Shown: piece after piece, positions 54,401-64,000 of the stretch
Layout: every line of letters starts with the position of its first letter
Numbering within the stretch: the stretch's first letter is position 1
DNA from: Prostheceraeus crozeri
Lineage: Eukaryota > Platyhelminthes > Polycladida > Euryleptidae
Reading direction: 5' to 3'
Assembly: GCA_907163375.1 (NCBI GenBank)
Contig: CAJQUW010015346.1
Coordinates: 176,317-240,316, forward strand
Length of the DNA stretch: 64,000 nt
The notes under the pieces: generated by a model
What the model was told of the DNA's origin: nothing
Seen by the model: only the letters and a program-made list of their open reading frames with translations
The model's database searches: none
Position numbers and translations under genes: made by a program

Positions 54401-57090
54401 TCTAGTTCGTCAAAATCCAGATTTGAATTTGCACTGCGTTCAATGGAAAATTGATCTTTCTGCCCCTCGGCGTCACCATCTCTAGACCAAACACCGCAGA
54501 CAAAGGAATTTATCTCTGTGGGTGTGTACACGCTGTAGCTGAGGAAGGAAAGCCGTGTTGAATTGGTGTGACATTGTGAACGGTTTCCGTTTGCGGTACT
54601 TGGTGCAAGAATGCTCGTTCAGTCTTCCAACGAATTTTCGCCTTCAAAGATGGACAGAGGCATTCATCACGGAAGACTGAGTCTATGTTTTCAGCATACC
54701 AACGCCCGCGCTATGCTTGTTCTTATGGATTCCGGACTCCCATCCTAATTTCTTTATAATCTGCTTCACTTTATTTGTCCTATGTTTGTTTTGTGAGATA
54801 TCTTATAGCCTATACATGGCTCTCAGGTATCCGTAAAACCTAAAAACCGCAAATTTCAAGTCTTCTCTCAAAAACCGCAATTTTTTTAATGACCATAGAA
54901 ACCGTAAATTTGTTCAACATGCTTGCAACTAGATATACATGTTTTATGCTTCATGACAAATGTATGGTTGCATAATGAGCATAAACAGTGCTTAAGTGAC
55001 TCCATGCTCATAACTTATCTGAACATAATTGTATTGAGCAATTGACGATGTCATTGGTTTCTCTCAGGAAGAGTAACTTAGACAAAAACCGCTTCTAAGT
55101 CATTCCATAAAGATCAACATTTCCAAAATAATGTGCGTGTACATACTCAGATTTCACTCAAATTGTTACGGCTGTTTGTTGTATGTGTGAACGGACGGAA
55201 CACTAATTTTATGGCTCGTCCTTACGGGAGGTTATTCATTATTCGTAAAAAAAGTAGCCTAGAATCGGTCCCTTTGTTCGACGCAAATTTATATCTAAAA
55301 TTGTCAAAAACTCTCCCAACATGTTTCGTACCACCGACAGTATCAAATGAGATGCTGTTGAGCGATTATATTTTTCCTCAAATAGGAACTAAACTATCAG
55401 TATTTTCGCTCAACTCCCCGTACTTTAGTAGTTAGGGACTTTAGGAGGTGACCAGAATCGTGTGCATTTTCACGTAGATGCCCTCGTCAGCTATGGTTTG
55501 GTTAGAGTCAGCTTTTTCTACCACAACTCAGTTCCTCCGGCTGTGCCGCGACCTAATTTAATTCCTATTCCAGTTACCTTCAGATAAACAATTCATTTGT
55601 ATGTCATTCACAGAGACGTAATTGATGGGTGAGCTTAGACAGTTGAAGACTCTCAAATGCATCAAATTGAGTGATGTTCATCAATATGTCTCATATATCA
55701 TCCGACACATGACGATGAAGTGTGCGCGACAGACAATGGGGAGAAGTAGCCCTGTGGGAACGCATCTTGCTAATATCAACAGATTATCTGGCGAGGTAGC
55801 GATTTTGTGGATAATTTTTTTAAAGGTTCATTTTCGTGTAAAAACTATCTCCGCATGTGAAAATAGTCATAATTTATCCAAAAACATGTGTAAAATTAAA
55901 AAAGGACAGGTGGCGAAAAAGTTGCTATAATTAGTTGGTAGATATTTGTTTACTAATGCGAGCTGATTTTTCGCCAACCGGCGAAATCGTGGATATTGTA
56001 GCAACTAATTAGTGGTAAGTAGTAATGTTCGTATATTGCCTTCACATGAAAATGTATTGTATTCTCAGTCTGATCTGATAAAAAGGGATCTTTTTTAATT
56101 CACGAAGTCTTAAACTAAAAGAAGTATTTATCTTCCATAAATGTCGCAGTAAATACTGTGATATTATTCAAATATTTGTCATTGTTGTAAATTATTGAAT
56201 GTCAAGAGATGTTGCGAAAATTGATATATGCGGATTCTCTATATTCTTATCATTATCAAAGAATGATAGTCTGCACTTATTTCTTAGATAGATAGCCCAT
56301 AAGTGGGGATAGTGAGGTGAGGGAGAGAATAGAGCCTCGGCTGTAGAGGCGGATTACTAAAGATAATAAGAGAGAAAGTCAAAAAATAAAAGGTGACATT
56401 TAGAGCGCGAAATGTCGCCGGCGAACTTCGCCAGCGAATATCCCGCAAATATGACTGAACTTTAGCATGATATTCTGCAGCTGACATTCGCCAGCTTTTC
56501 GCAAGATTCGTTCCCACAGGGAGCCTTCTGCCAAGTTAAGGTCACGCGGGCTAGTTTCACCGGTTTGATCTGCACTTAACGGATGATCATTTTCATGCAT
56601 ATTAATCATACAGAATATAAATATGCTCACGTAACAGGAAGAAATGTCTAGTATCTGCCATTTTCGGCAGCTGTGCTATTTTGACTTTTTTGTGTCGCTG
56701 GTTCCTTCATGTTCTGCTTTGCAGACCTCTTACGGACATCACCATTGGACACCTCCCAAAGGTCACGTTGATCCTGGTGAAGAAGATGACTGGTTTAAGA
56801 CTGCCCTGCGGGAGACAGAGGAAGAATCCGGAATCACTGCATCACAATTTCGTGTTATCGAAGGCTTTCAGAAGGAGCTGAATTATCAGGTCAACAAAAA
56901 TCCCAAGAAGGTCATTTATTGGCTGTGTGAATTGAAAGACGCTCAAACGAAAGTGAAGTTGTCAGACGAGCATCAGGATTATCGATGGTGCGATATCAAT
57001 GAGATGACTCAGATCTCACCGTACTCCGATCAGAACTCGATGTTTAAGGAAATTGATGATTTTATTAGAAAGGAATTGTTATCAAAATAA
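51426..57090 (+). CDS. NUDT2: Bis(5'-nucleosyl)-tetraphosphatase (Ap4A hydrolase)
   Basis: Hydrolyses diadenosine tetraphosphate to ATP and AMP, controlling this signalling nucleotide in cytosol and nucleus. Two coding exons: 51426-51494 (MKCAAGCVLFRNISGRIEYL + MLQ) and 56725-57090. The donor CTCCAG|GTAAGC and acceptor TGCTTTGCAG|ACCTC join in phase 0 to read MLQTSYGHHHWTPPKGHVDP, giving 144 residues; human NUDT2 has 147. The Nudix box is GHVDPGEEDDWFKTALRETE + EESGI, with the catalytic REx2EE intact. The spacing from the first Glu to RE is nine residues instead of seven. FQKELNYQ, KKVIYWLCELKD and DEHQDYRW match the family's substrate loop and C half. A likely acceptor TTATTTTCAG at 51378 suggests an untranslated upstream exon. 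The 5.23 kb intron carries a hAT MITE, a duplicated segment and a TIR element. Convergent with MON2. Confidence 0.95.
52551..53695. mobile_element. Non-autonomous hAT element in NUDT2 intron
   Basis: The left end TAGGGTTTACAATC and the right end GATTGTAAACCTTA are flanked by a perfect 8 bp duplication, ATCTGGTA (52543-52550 and 53696-53703). Palindromic ATCCCGGGAT is repeated at both ends (three copies left, two right) together with GAGATC/CTCGAG, likely subterminal binding sites. No transposase; 1145 bp. Confidence 0.92.
53871..53902. repeat. Perfect 11 bp hairpin
   Basis: GAAGAATAGAA and TTCTATTCTTC pair around a 10 nt loop. A related GAAAGAATAGAAGTACC occurs in reverse near 52331-52350, just outside the hAT element. 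Confidence 0.5.
54298..54531 (-). repeat. Duplicated segment copy B, possible exon
   Basis: Partner of 42811-43107. On the minus strand a strong acceptor-like tract TTTCCTTCCTCAG (near 54540) precedes YSVYTPTEINSFVCGVWSRD, GDAEGQKDQFSIERSANSNL and DFDELDHGHRTYHVTYTVIK, ending SKDVNNNSI and a stop; copy A also ends its related frame near DVNN-SI. It would be a terminal exon inside the NUDT2 intron on the opposite strand. No gene is recognised. Confidence 0.4.
55750..56521. mobile_element. Possible TIR element in NUDT2 intron
   Basis: CCCTGTGGGAACGCATCTTGC at 55750-55770 is mirrored by GCAAGATTCGTTCCCACAGG + G at 56501-56521. GGCGAA/TTCGCC is repeated inside (near 55912, 55975, 56415 and 56488). 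No clear target duplication flanks it (GAAGTAG versus AGCCTTC), so the class is unknown. The right end lies 200 bp before NUDT2 exon 2. Confidence 0.5.
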
Positions 57091-57091
57091 A
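57086..57091 (+). terminator. Poly(A) signal overlapping the NUDT2 stop codon
   Basis: AATAAA includes the TAA stop (57088-57090). No other close match lies in the next 150 bp, so the 3' UTR may be very short. Confidence 0.45.
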
Positions 57092-58571
57092 TGTTCATCG
57101 TGCGCCTTCTCGTTTTCACATTCCTTTTTGTCTACCCTGTTTCAGATATAAACAGCGATTTTGTGAAGTTTTCGACTTTAAAATATAGTCAAGCAATTGT
57201 GAGCATTCTGTCTTAAATATATCTATTGTTCGAATGTATCATCTGTTTTCGTCTGTATAGATGGCTTCATGTGTTGTAAGTCTGTGAAATTCTATGAGAA
57301 TAGTTTGAAACCAATCGGGTTAAAAGCACGTAAAAACATTTTGCTTTCTGATTTTTTGCGAACACATGCTAAACAAGAGCCTGTGTTCCTTTCAATGCTA
57401 GCACACGAGCTTTGTACGCTAATTTCGCTAAACTAGCCTTTTATAATGTATTTCAATTTCCTACATAAATTGAAAAATTACTTGCAGAACAAGTTCTAAA
57501 AACACCAGTTTCAGAATAATTTCTAAAATACAAGCTTAACATGGAATCATTCGGAAGTGCTCTACCGGTGTAGATGGGCTACATAAACTTATATTTTTCT
57601 ATAGCTAAATTATAATTTCATTCGCAATAATGGCAGGACATGTGCGAATCTAATTAGCTACCAGTAAATGGTCGCAATTAACTGCAGCAAATTTCAAACA
57701 ACCTGCCTCCGGTGTACCTCAACACAGACCTAAGACGATAATCATTTCCAGCAAACGTTTTTACTGGGTCCTAATGTTGGTCTATTCTTAATGATTGAAA
57801 GACGGAACATAAATTCCTTGAACTTAGGCAGCATCTAAAATAATGTCCTCAATGAAGATGAACAAATGAAAGATATAGCTATTATGTGCGCCATGCTTTT
57901 CAAATTTCAAACTACTTTTTTTACAAAATGTTCTATTTACTAGATTTTCACTTCAAAATTGATTTCAAGGCTACACCGATTTAGGCCCATTATGAAAATT
58001 TAAGGACAAAAACACGTAGGATGATAGGCAATGGGAAAACCATTATCATAAATCGTACTTCGAACTTGAAACTGAGATCAAAATATATAATATAATATTT
58101 TGATGATCGTAATCCGAAAACAACAAATCTTAACATTTATAAAAAACAAGTTAAAAGCATAAATAGAAACTTGCAGAAAACATCTTAAAATCGAAAGTTT
58201 CTATCTGATTATTGCAACTTAATTACAGATGAATCAAGAAAGTGTCTGCCACTGCGTTTAAGGATTTGATCAACAAAAATAAAAAGTCAGATTGATATGC
58301 ATGACTGGATTTTCTTTTTTACATCAAAAATTTTTCGGTTATGGTGTTTCGTACAAAATGACATTTCACAGAAGTTATCAGATGCATCGCTAGTTAGAAT
58401 GACTCTCGAAAAGGCAAAATTACGTGCGCCACTTTCAAGAATTGATGAATTAACAAAATGAATATTTGATATGAAATAACGAATCATACTACCACCACTA
58501 AGTAGCGTTAACAGGCACAAGATTATATAGGAGCAATTGACTGCGGCGTGTCAGCCAGAGAAAAAGATGCA
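57092..58571. other. Intergenic between convergent NUDT2 and MON2
   Basis: About 1.5 kb of AT-rich sequence without recognised repeats or coding frames. Confidence 0.5.
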
Positions 58572-58577
58572 TTTATT
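58572..58577 (-). terminator. Poly(A) signal of MON2
   Basis: AATAAA on the minus strand, about 230 bp beyond the stop codon at 58804. Confidence 0.5.
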
Positions 58578-58803
58578 GCTCTCATTGCAGAAGTAAGTAG
58601 TATTAGCGTCAGATATCACCAAAACTAGCGACAGGAATTCATAGAAATGGAATGGCACGGAACCATCGACAGAAGCAAAGGAATTTCACAAGTTCGTATC
58701 ACATTATTGTTAATATTAATCGCCAATAAATACTGTTTCTGCCATCAGTGACGGTCACACTGATATGATGAGAGTTGTTCGAGGGCCCCTTCGTGTCGAT
58801 TTC

Positions 58804-61739
58804 TCAACATCCTGGTCGAAGAAGTGCCTTGTACTGATGCAAGACATCGCGCAATACTTTCATGAACTGTCCGGAGCTGACCATGACACAGTCAACTACC
58901 AGAGGATAAATCTCAATCACTTGAGCCCACGTCTCTTCATCGACGAGAGGACTACTGCTCTTGAAGGTCGATAACAGCGTGGTCATTGCCTTCAAAACGA
59001 AACTGACCTCTGACAGACGCGCCCTGGGCAGCGGACATTTCCCGGATAATCGCTCATCCTCCAAATATTGCAACAACACTGCTCGACAGCGTTGCAGGAT
59101 GGCTCGAATGGCGACCCGATTGACAGGACCGCCAGGAACGGTCGTATCTGTCGTTCCATTACCATTATTGCGTCGGTTGAAGGAATAGTCTAACAAAGTT
59201 TCGAAACACAGTTGAGCAAATTGCTCTCGGAATGATCGACAAGATTCAAAATCGAGAAGATTCGTTGACCCTTCCGACGATCCAATACCGTTCCCATCAC
59301 ATCCTGCTACTTGACCTCCAGCGACCCAATGATGCGAGCTGGTGTTGTGAATGGAACCAGAATTCAATGATTCAATCATAGATTCGATGAAGCTCTCCGG
59401 GACACCGTCTGGTTGATGCAGGAATTGATCTCGAATGAAACACACAAAGGCGCAATCTTGGGTCTCGTGACGCAGGAATTCCTCCACTGAGAGACCAGCC
59501 GGATACTTGTGTTTGGCGAAGACAAAGACATTGAGACAACCAGCGAGCGCCTCCCACATCGTAGCATGCTCCTTCACCCTTTGCCTGGCCAATGGAATAC
59601 CTACAGACAAAACAGACTTGAGGCATTGACTGCACAGTTGCCAAGTCGTCTGCGATGGACAACGATACTTCAGACCCAAAGGAATTGCCAGTGCTCGTAT
59701 CATTTGCTCCATCACTCCAGCTTCCATCACCAACGTCTGTCCGGCACACTCTTTATACAGTTCTGTTGACATCCGGATGCAACGCTCTCCAAAAGTCACG
59801 AAATTGAGTGGAGGACCGCTTCCGTTCTCCGTCACATGATGTCCATTGACGATTGGAGTTCGGCCTGCAAGAGTACTTGGTGGACATTGAACAGCGAAGG
59901 CACCAAAATCGAGTAATTGACGGAATAGATCTGCCAACAAGGCGTTGAGATTCGGAGCAGGTCCCTTCACGATCTCCGCACGGAGTGAGTCGAGGTTGGA
60001 AAGAGCAGTCTCCTGCAGGCTGGTCAAATTGGTTTCTTGATAGGTCGGTGGAAGAATGAACGGAGCGGCCTCAGGACTAATAGGAACCGTCAAGGCTTCT
60101 TTTAGAACTGAACAGAATTTCTGGAAGTCCTGACGTGCAAATCGTTGTCGAACACGCTGGAGCAGGTGAGGAAAGAGTTCAAAGAGAAGAGTGAGGAATT
60201 TCTGTTGCGGTACAGAGTCTTGTCGGCCACTGACAGGTCGAACCAACATCGATTCAAGGCCAATCCGTAGCCACGTCTGCCAAGCCATCGCCCAAAGGTT
60301 CTCAAAACCTTCACCCATTCGTGAGGATGCCGATTTGTGTTGCTCATCAATCTTGAGGATTTCTTGATAGCTCTTCAATGAGTTTAGGGCAATCTCTGCA
60401 TTCGATGATAAAGCGGCGGTCTCGATATGCTCTAACAGTAGCTTCCATGCTCTGCAAAAGAAAGATGACGTGATGAATAAGATGTTCTGTTGCTTAATGT
60501 TTCTAGACATTTCTTGGGCAGAAAAATCGCTGGATGCATAAGAAGGTAAGTACGTGTGATACCAGCATGCAGGTAGATAGTACTGCTGCTAATGAAATGA
60601 AGGGTAGTTTAAATGAAGCTTTCTGCCAGGTGTCAGTAACTCGCAAACCACACACTTGACGCAAAGCATCTTTAATGGCCTCAGAATTCTTCTCCGATAG
60701 TTCTTACCAAGTATCATGCGCAGGCCCGTCAAGAGACATTGACAATACTTGCGCTTTTGTCTGCCAAGCCGCCTATCTCAATTACAAGTTCAATTCGGCT
60801 ACTCCATCGTTAGACATCTTCTGTACCGTCATTAACTTCGATTCATTTAATTGTCTTAATTTTGAAATTAGGCCTATGCCTTGATACCTTGTTATACAAA
60901 ATGTGTTGATTTTATATACTCCTTTATTCAACCAATTTCATGTACGCATACAAGGTTTGACCTGGCCCCAGCCACAATAAGCAATCAATGAGCGTGCTTT
61001 CAAAGCAAAAAGTTTTTATACCCTGTCGCTATATAGATATTTAATAGTAATATCTGTTTTATCAATATTAAGAATAATCTTATCAATCAATATTCCTGCT
61101 ACGTCGAAGGGCAGATTATGCTAATTAGTTCCCATTCTCGGTGAAGTAATAAGGAGAAGTCACACTAAGCTCTCCGAACACTCTAAATTCCAAGACGAAG
61201 ACGGATATACAAAGTTCACTAGTGCTCTCAGATTGCAACATTATTTTTGTATTTTCAGTCATTCTTGTCATCAATGTGGCATTATATAATTCAAATTAAA
61301 TACTTACTTCTGTTACCTTTCATGCCAAATATGGAAAAGCATTAGTGGAAATGAAACAGGACAATCTCTACATTTTCCGACAGTTAACTGCGGCGTTATA
61401 TTGTGATATAATTTATATTTGAATCACAGTATGAAATATTTTGTTTAACAATTTTTGTGATTTCTCAATGTTTCAGTCTCAATGCAGATGCATGCACTGA
61501 GTTACAAGAATGAGTTCAATCATATCTTACCTCGGGAATTGCTCGAGAAGCAGCAACTGACTAGCCTTGGTTGTAAAGACGTGTGAGACACCGCTGAGTG
61601 TCAATACTTGTGTTTCTGCCCACTGTTTTGCAGCTGTATCACGACTGTGATGCATCAGAAGATTTCCAGTCTCATTTTGACGCTCTTCTGGAGCCTTCGT
61701 GCAATGTTCATGCACTGAATCCAGTAATGGAAACAGAAC
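58804..61739 (-). CDS. MON2: MON2 homologue, C-terminal exons (partial)
   Basis: MON2 is a large HEAT-repeat scaffold related to BIG/GBF Arf exchange factors but without a Sec7 catalytic domain; it acts at the trans-Golgi and endosomes in retrograde and recycling traffic. The terminal coding exon spans 58804-60451 and an upstream exon 61531-61739; donor CCGAG|GTAAGA and acceptor TTCTTTTGCAG|AGCATGG join in phase 2 to read LLEQFPRAWKLLLEHIETAA. The upstream exon starts after TTCTATTACAG and reads VLFPLLDSVHEHCTKAPEER, then HHSRDTAAKQWAETQVLTLS. The terminal exon gives about 549 residues, ending VLRDVLHQYKALLRPGC. It is largely helical, with a low-complexity Gly/Asn/Ser insert (GGQVAGCDGNGIGSSEGSTN) in its last third. 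About 1100 further N-terminal residues expected for the family lie beyond the window or were not found. Confidence 0.9.
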
Positions 61740-61889
61740 CTGTAATAGAAATTCAAATTAATACAAGTCTACTACTTATCAAACTACACCATATTCTGGT
61801 ACAATGAAGTGTTTGCTGCTTTAGTAGTATCATCAATTCTCAAGTCGTACAACGTACTCAGCATACTGTGCATGTCTGTCACACAATTA

Positions 61890-62480
61890 TAGCCTGCCAA
61901 TAACAGCCAATGCGAAACGGCGCTGGACATTTATATGAACGGCACTCGTGTCAAACACGATCATTCTCCAACCTACCTCGGTGTGACACCAGACAGAAGT
62001 TTGACTTACAAGAGCCATCTTCAGAAGCTCGCAATGAAAATCAGGACTAGAAATAACCTCCTTCAAATGCTTGTCCGATCACGATGGGGCGCTGGAGCTA
62101 CCACCTTACGAACAGCAGGATTAGCCCTCTGTTATTCAGCGGCGGAGTACTGCGCACCCGCGTGGCGAAGATCTGCCCACTGCAAAGTCATCGACGCACA
62201 ACTAAACTCTACCATGAGAATAATAAGCGGATCAATTAGACCAACTGAAATTGAATGGCTTCCAACGCTATGTAACATCGCTCCTCCTCACATCCGACGA
62301 GAGTTGAGCACTAGCAGACTGCTCGATTCCATAATGGCCATGCCCGAACTCCCTATAAACAATGATCTTTTGGATCATCCGAACCTGAGACTCCATTCTC
62401 GTCATCCTATCTGGTGCCCTAATCAAGATCAATCTCCTGCAAGATTGTCAGTGTCAATACCAAATGAAGGCATGATCTGA
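61890..62480 (+). mobile_element. LINE reverse transcriptase C-terminal fragment
   Basis: About 195 codons are open on the plus strand. SQCETALDIYMNG, then PTYLGVTPDRSLTYKSHLQK, RNNLLQMLVRSRWGAGATTL, RTAGLALCYSAAEYCAPAW, STMRIISGSIRPTEIEWLP and CNIAPPHIRREL. YLGVxxDRxLTYxxHL and YSAAEYCAPAW are standard in the thumb and following region of jockey-related non-LTR elements. It is 5'-truncated. It lies about 150 bp upstream of the MON2 exon on the opposite strand, so probably in a MON2 intron. Good frame preservation suggests a fairly recent insertion. Confidence 0.88.
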
Positions 62481-64000
62481 AATTCCCACATTCTAGTAGA
62501 GTTACAATCAATGCTGTAATCACTGTACTTCGACGCCTATGCTGCTGCTGTGATGTCTCAGAAAACAAAACACGGATGACAATCTGCACATCTTAGATGT
62601 AAGGCAGCACGATGAATAACTGACGTAAATAGATTACGCCAACGCAGCAGGTATTATCAAACATTAAATTCAATTTCAATTAATTGATTAGAAAGAGCAA
62701 CTAAATTGCAAAAAAGTTTTGTTCATCCTTGGTCCATGAGTAGCCCTTCGCTGTCTTCATGTATGCGTGTACTGCATAGTATACATGACTGTATACACTG
62801 TGATGTCAGAACTCCCCCTTGCGAAAATAATTTTGCGATTCATTGATGTTTTATCTAATGAACATGTTATGTTTCATTAATGACTATAATGAAATTTCAG
62901 CACTTCATGATAAATCATTAATGAAAATACTAATGGTTTATTGCGATGTCAGAACTCATACTTTACTTTCACTATAGGCCCTGTATCCGTTTTCATATCT
63001 GTTTCTCAGGCCTCCCAGCGATTTCGGATCAAAAATTTCATGATTTTATGACCAATTTTAAAAAATGTCATGACCATATGGAATGATGCATGGACGTTTA
63101 ACACATATATAACCACATATTCCTGCAAAAATACACATGGGTCATAATCTACATGACTCCCATCATATTATGACACTCTAAAAACTAACAATTTAAGGGA
63201 ACAAAAATTATATTCTTCTATATCCAATCGGTAACATGTTAAAAAATCATATTAAAAAAACGACACTTTCTGCCTAGTAGTTGCATAACAATTTAAAAAA
63301 CATAACAAAATATTCATTAACTTGATGGATGATAACTTATCGATGTCAGGCAGACACGCGCTTCTGACAAAGATCGGATCAAAAGTCTGACAACAATTTT
63401 CCAACAATTTCCACAACAAACGTTCAACAATCGTAACAGAATTTCACCGAAGATCAATGGAGAACACCTATCTTTCACAAAGTGGAACATGCCATAAAAG
63501 TACTGAAGGCTAAGCAGAAACTTGAGTCTACTGTATAAACAATGAACTGGATTTTAACTTCTTGTTGACTCAGTCATCACATTCACCAGGTTACTTCTTT
63601 CTCTTCTTAGTCATTTCTTCTTCAAGTTCAGGAAATCAAGTCATGACCAATTCCAATCCGATCTTGATAACAAAAATCAGTAAAACATACATACTTGTAT
63701 TTCAGGCATGCGTACTTCGTCAGTGGCAATGAAGGATGTTATTACATGCTAAGCACTTTCTATAATGACGAATCAAGTCAGAAATGATAACTCCGGCAAT
63801 TTAAGTTCACGTACACACGAGAGGTAATTATAAATGGATAATCATAGATAAAGATAGCCTTTGACACAGATCATTCATTGTCACTGACGAAGGGCGTCTG
63901 CCTGGTACATGTATGAGTGATTATCATCGACAGTTGTTTCTGTTTTACGATATGACTTCGGGAACTCTTGCTTTCAATAATGAAAATATTTCAAAATGTG
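62481..64000. other. Probable MON2 intron, nothing coding recognised
   Basis: No further MON2 exon could be identified. TTTCATTAATGA (62872-62883) and TCATTAATGAAAA (near 62926) form an inverted pair. A decayed hammerhead-like box (CTGACGA at 63884-63890) is near the end. Confidence 0.4.

Noticed and set aside
58961-59769. Open frames opposite and alongside the MON2 terminal exon
   Set aside because: They are shadows of the MON2 coding frame on the other strand or in other frames.
60675-60884. Plus-strand open frame within MON2
   Set aside because: It lies in the spliced MON2 intron (60452-61530) and shows no conserved content.
1-64000. CRISPR arrays, bacterial operons, tRNA or rRNA genes
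   Set aside because: No regularly spaced short repeats with unique spacers, no polycistronic gene runs and no recognisable tRNA B-box or rRNA segments were seen.

Overview
This is a stretch of an invertebrate animal genome: AT-rich, intron-bearing, with short host exons separated by long repeat-filled spans. Three bilaterian host genes are recognisable. (1) A ZNF280/POGZ-like C2H2 zinc-finger gene on the plus strand, with its main coding exon at 38106-39593. (2) NUDT2, a Nudix Ap4A hydrolase on the plus strand, with two coding exons (51426-51494 and 56725-57090) around a 5.2 kb intron. (3) The C-terminal part of MON2 on the minus strand, with the terminal exon ending at 58804 and one upstream exon at 61531-61739; the rest lies beyond the right edge. 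NUDT2 and MON2 are convergent. The species cannot be fixed from the sequence. Penelope, mariner, pogo, hAT, Gypsy and non-LTR elements together suit a marine invertebrate or arthropod. No bacterial-type operon, CRISPR array, rRNA or tRNA gene was seen.

Most of the rest is mobile DNA, much of it nested. From left to right: a mariner with both ends (3799-5158); a LINE remnant (7.1-7.9 kb); a 10 kb hAT-like frame (10205-20248) that contains a young Gypsy LTR element (10695-15209) and a satellite-like array split by one hAT element (16696-18543), which itself carries another (17392-18425); a mariner relic at 21 kb; a pogo-like deletion derivative (24206-26964) split by a hAT element (25436-26850); a pogo-like element with an intact 554-residue transposase (27303-30822) that also holds a Penelope GIY-YIG fragment; a second Penelope relic (35.5-36.0 kb); a 123 bp hAT MITE (36195-36317); a LINE tail (36.7-37.1 kb); and a palindrome with two hammerhead-ribozyme-like motifs (37.74-38.0 kb) directly upstream of the zinc-finger exon.

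Right of that gene lie a 723 bp foldback MITE (43560-44282) and a long palindromic MITE (45546-49836) whose left arm was split by a 3.4 kb hAT element. The intact mirror arm preserves the empty insertion site. The NUDT2 intron holds a further hAT MITE with a perfect 8 bp target duplication (52551-53695), a segment shared with 42.8-43.1 kb, and a TIR element near 56 kb. A LINE fragment (61.9-62.5 kb) lies just upstream of the last visible MON2 exon.

The most interesting signals are the repeated hammerhead-like motifs (19.3, 37.8, 37.9 and 46.2 kb, with weaker traces at 55.5 and 63.9 kb), which share one architecture and probably derive from Penelope-like elements; the nesting order readable from exact target duplications; the intact pogo-like transposase; and the zinc-finger protein whose extreme N terminus reads as a SUMO-interaction motif. 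All calls come from reading the sequence; no database search was run.
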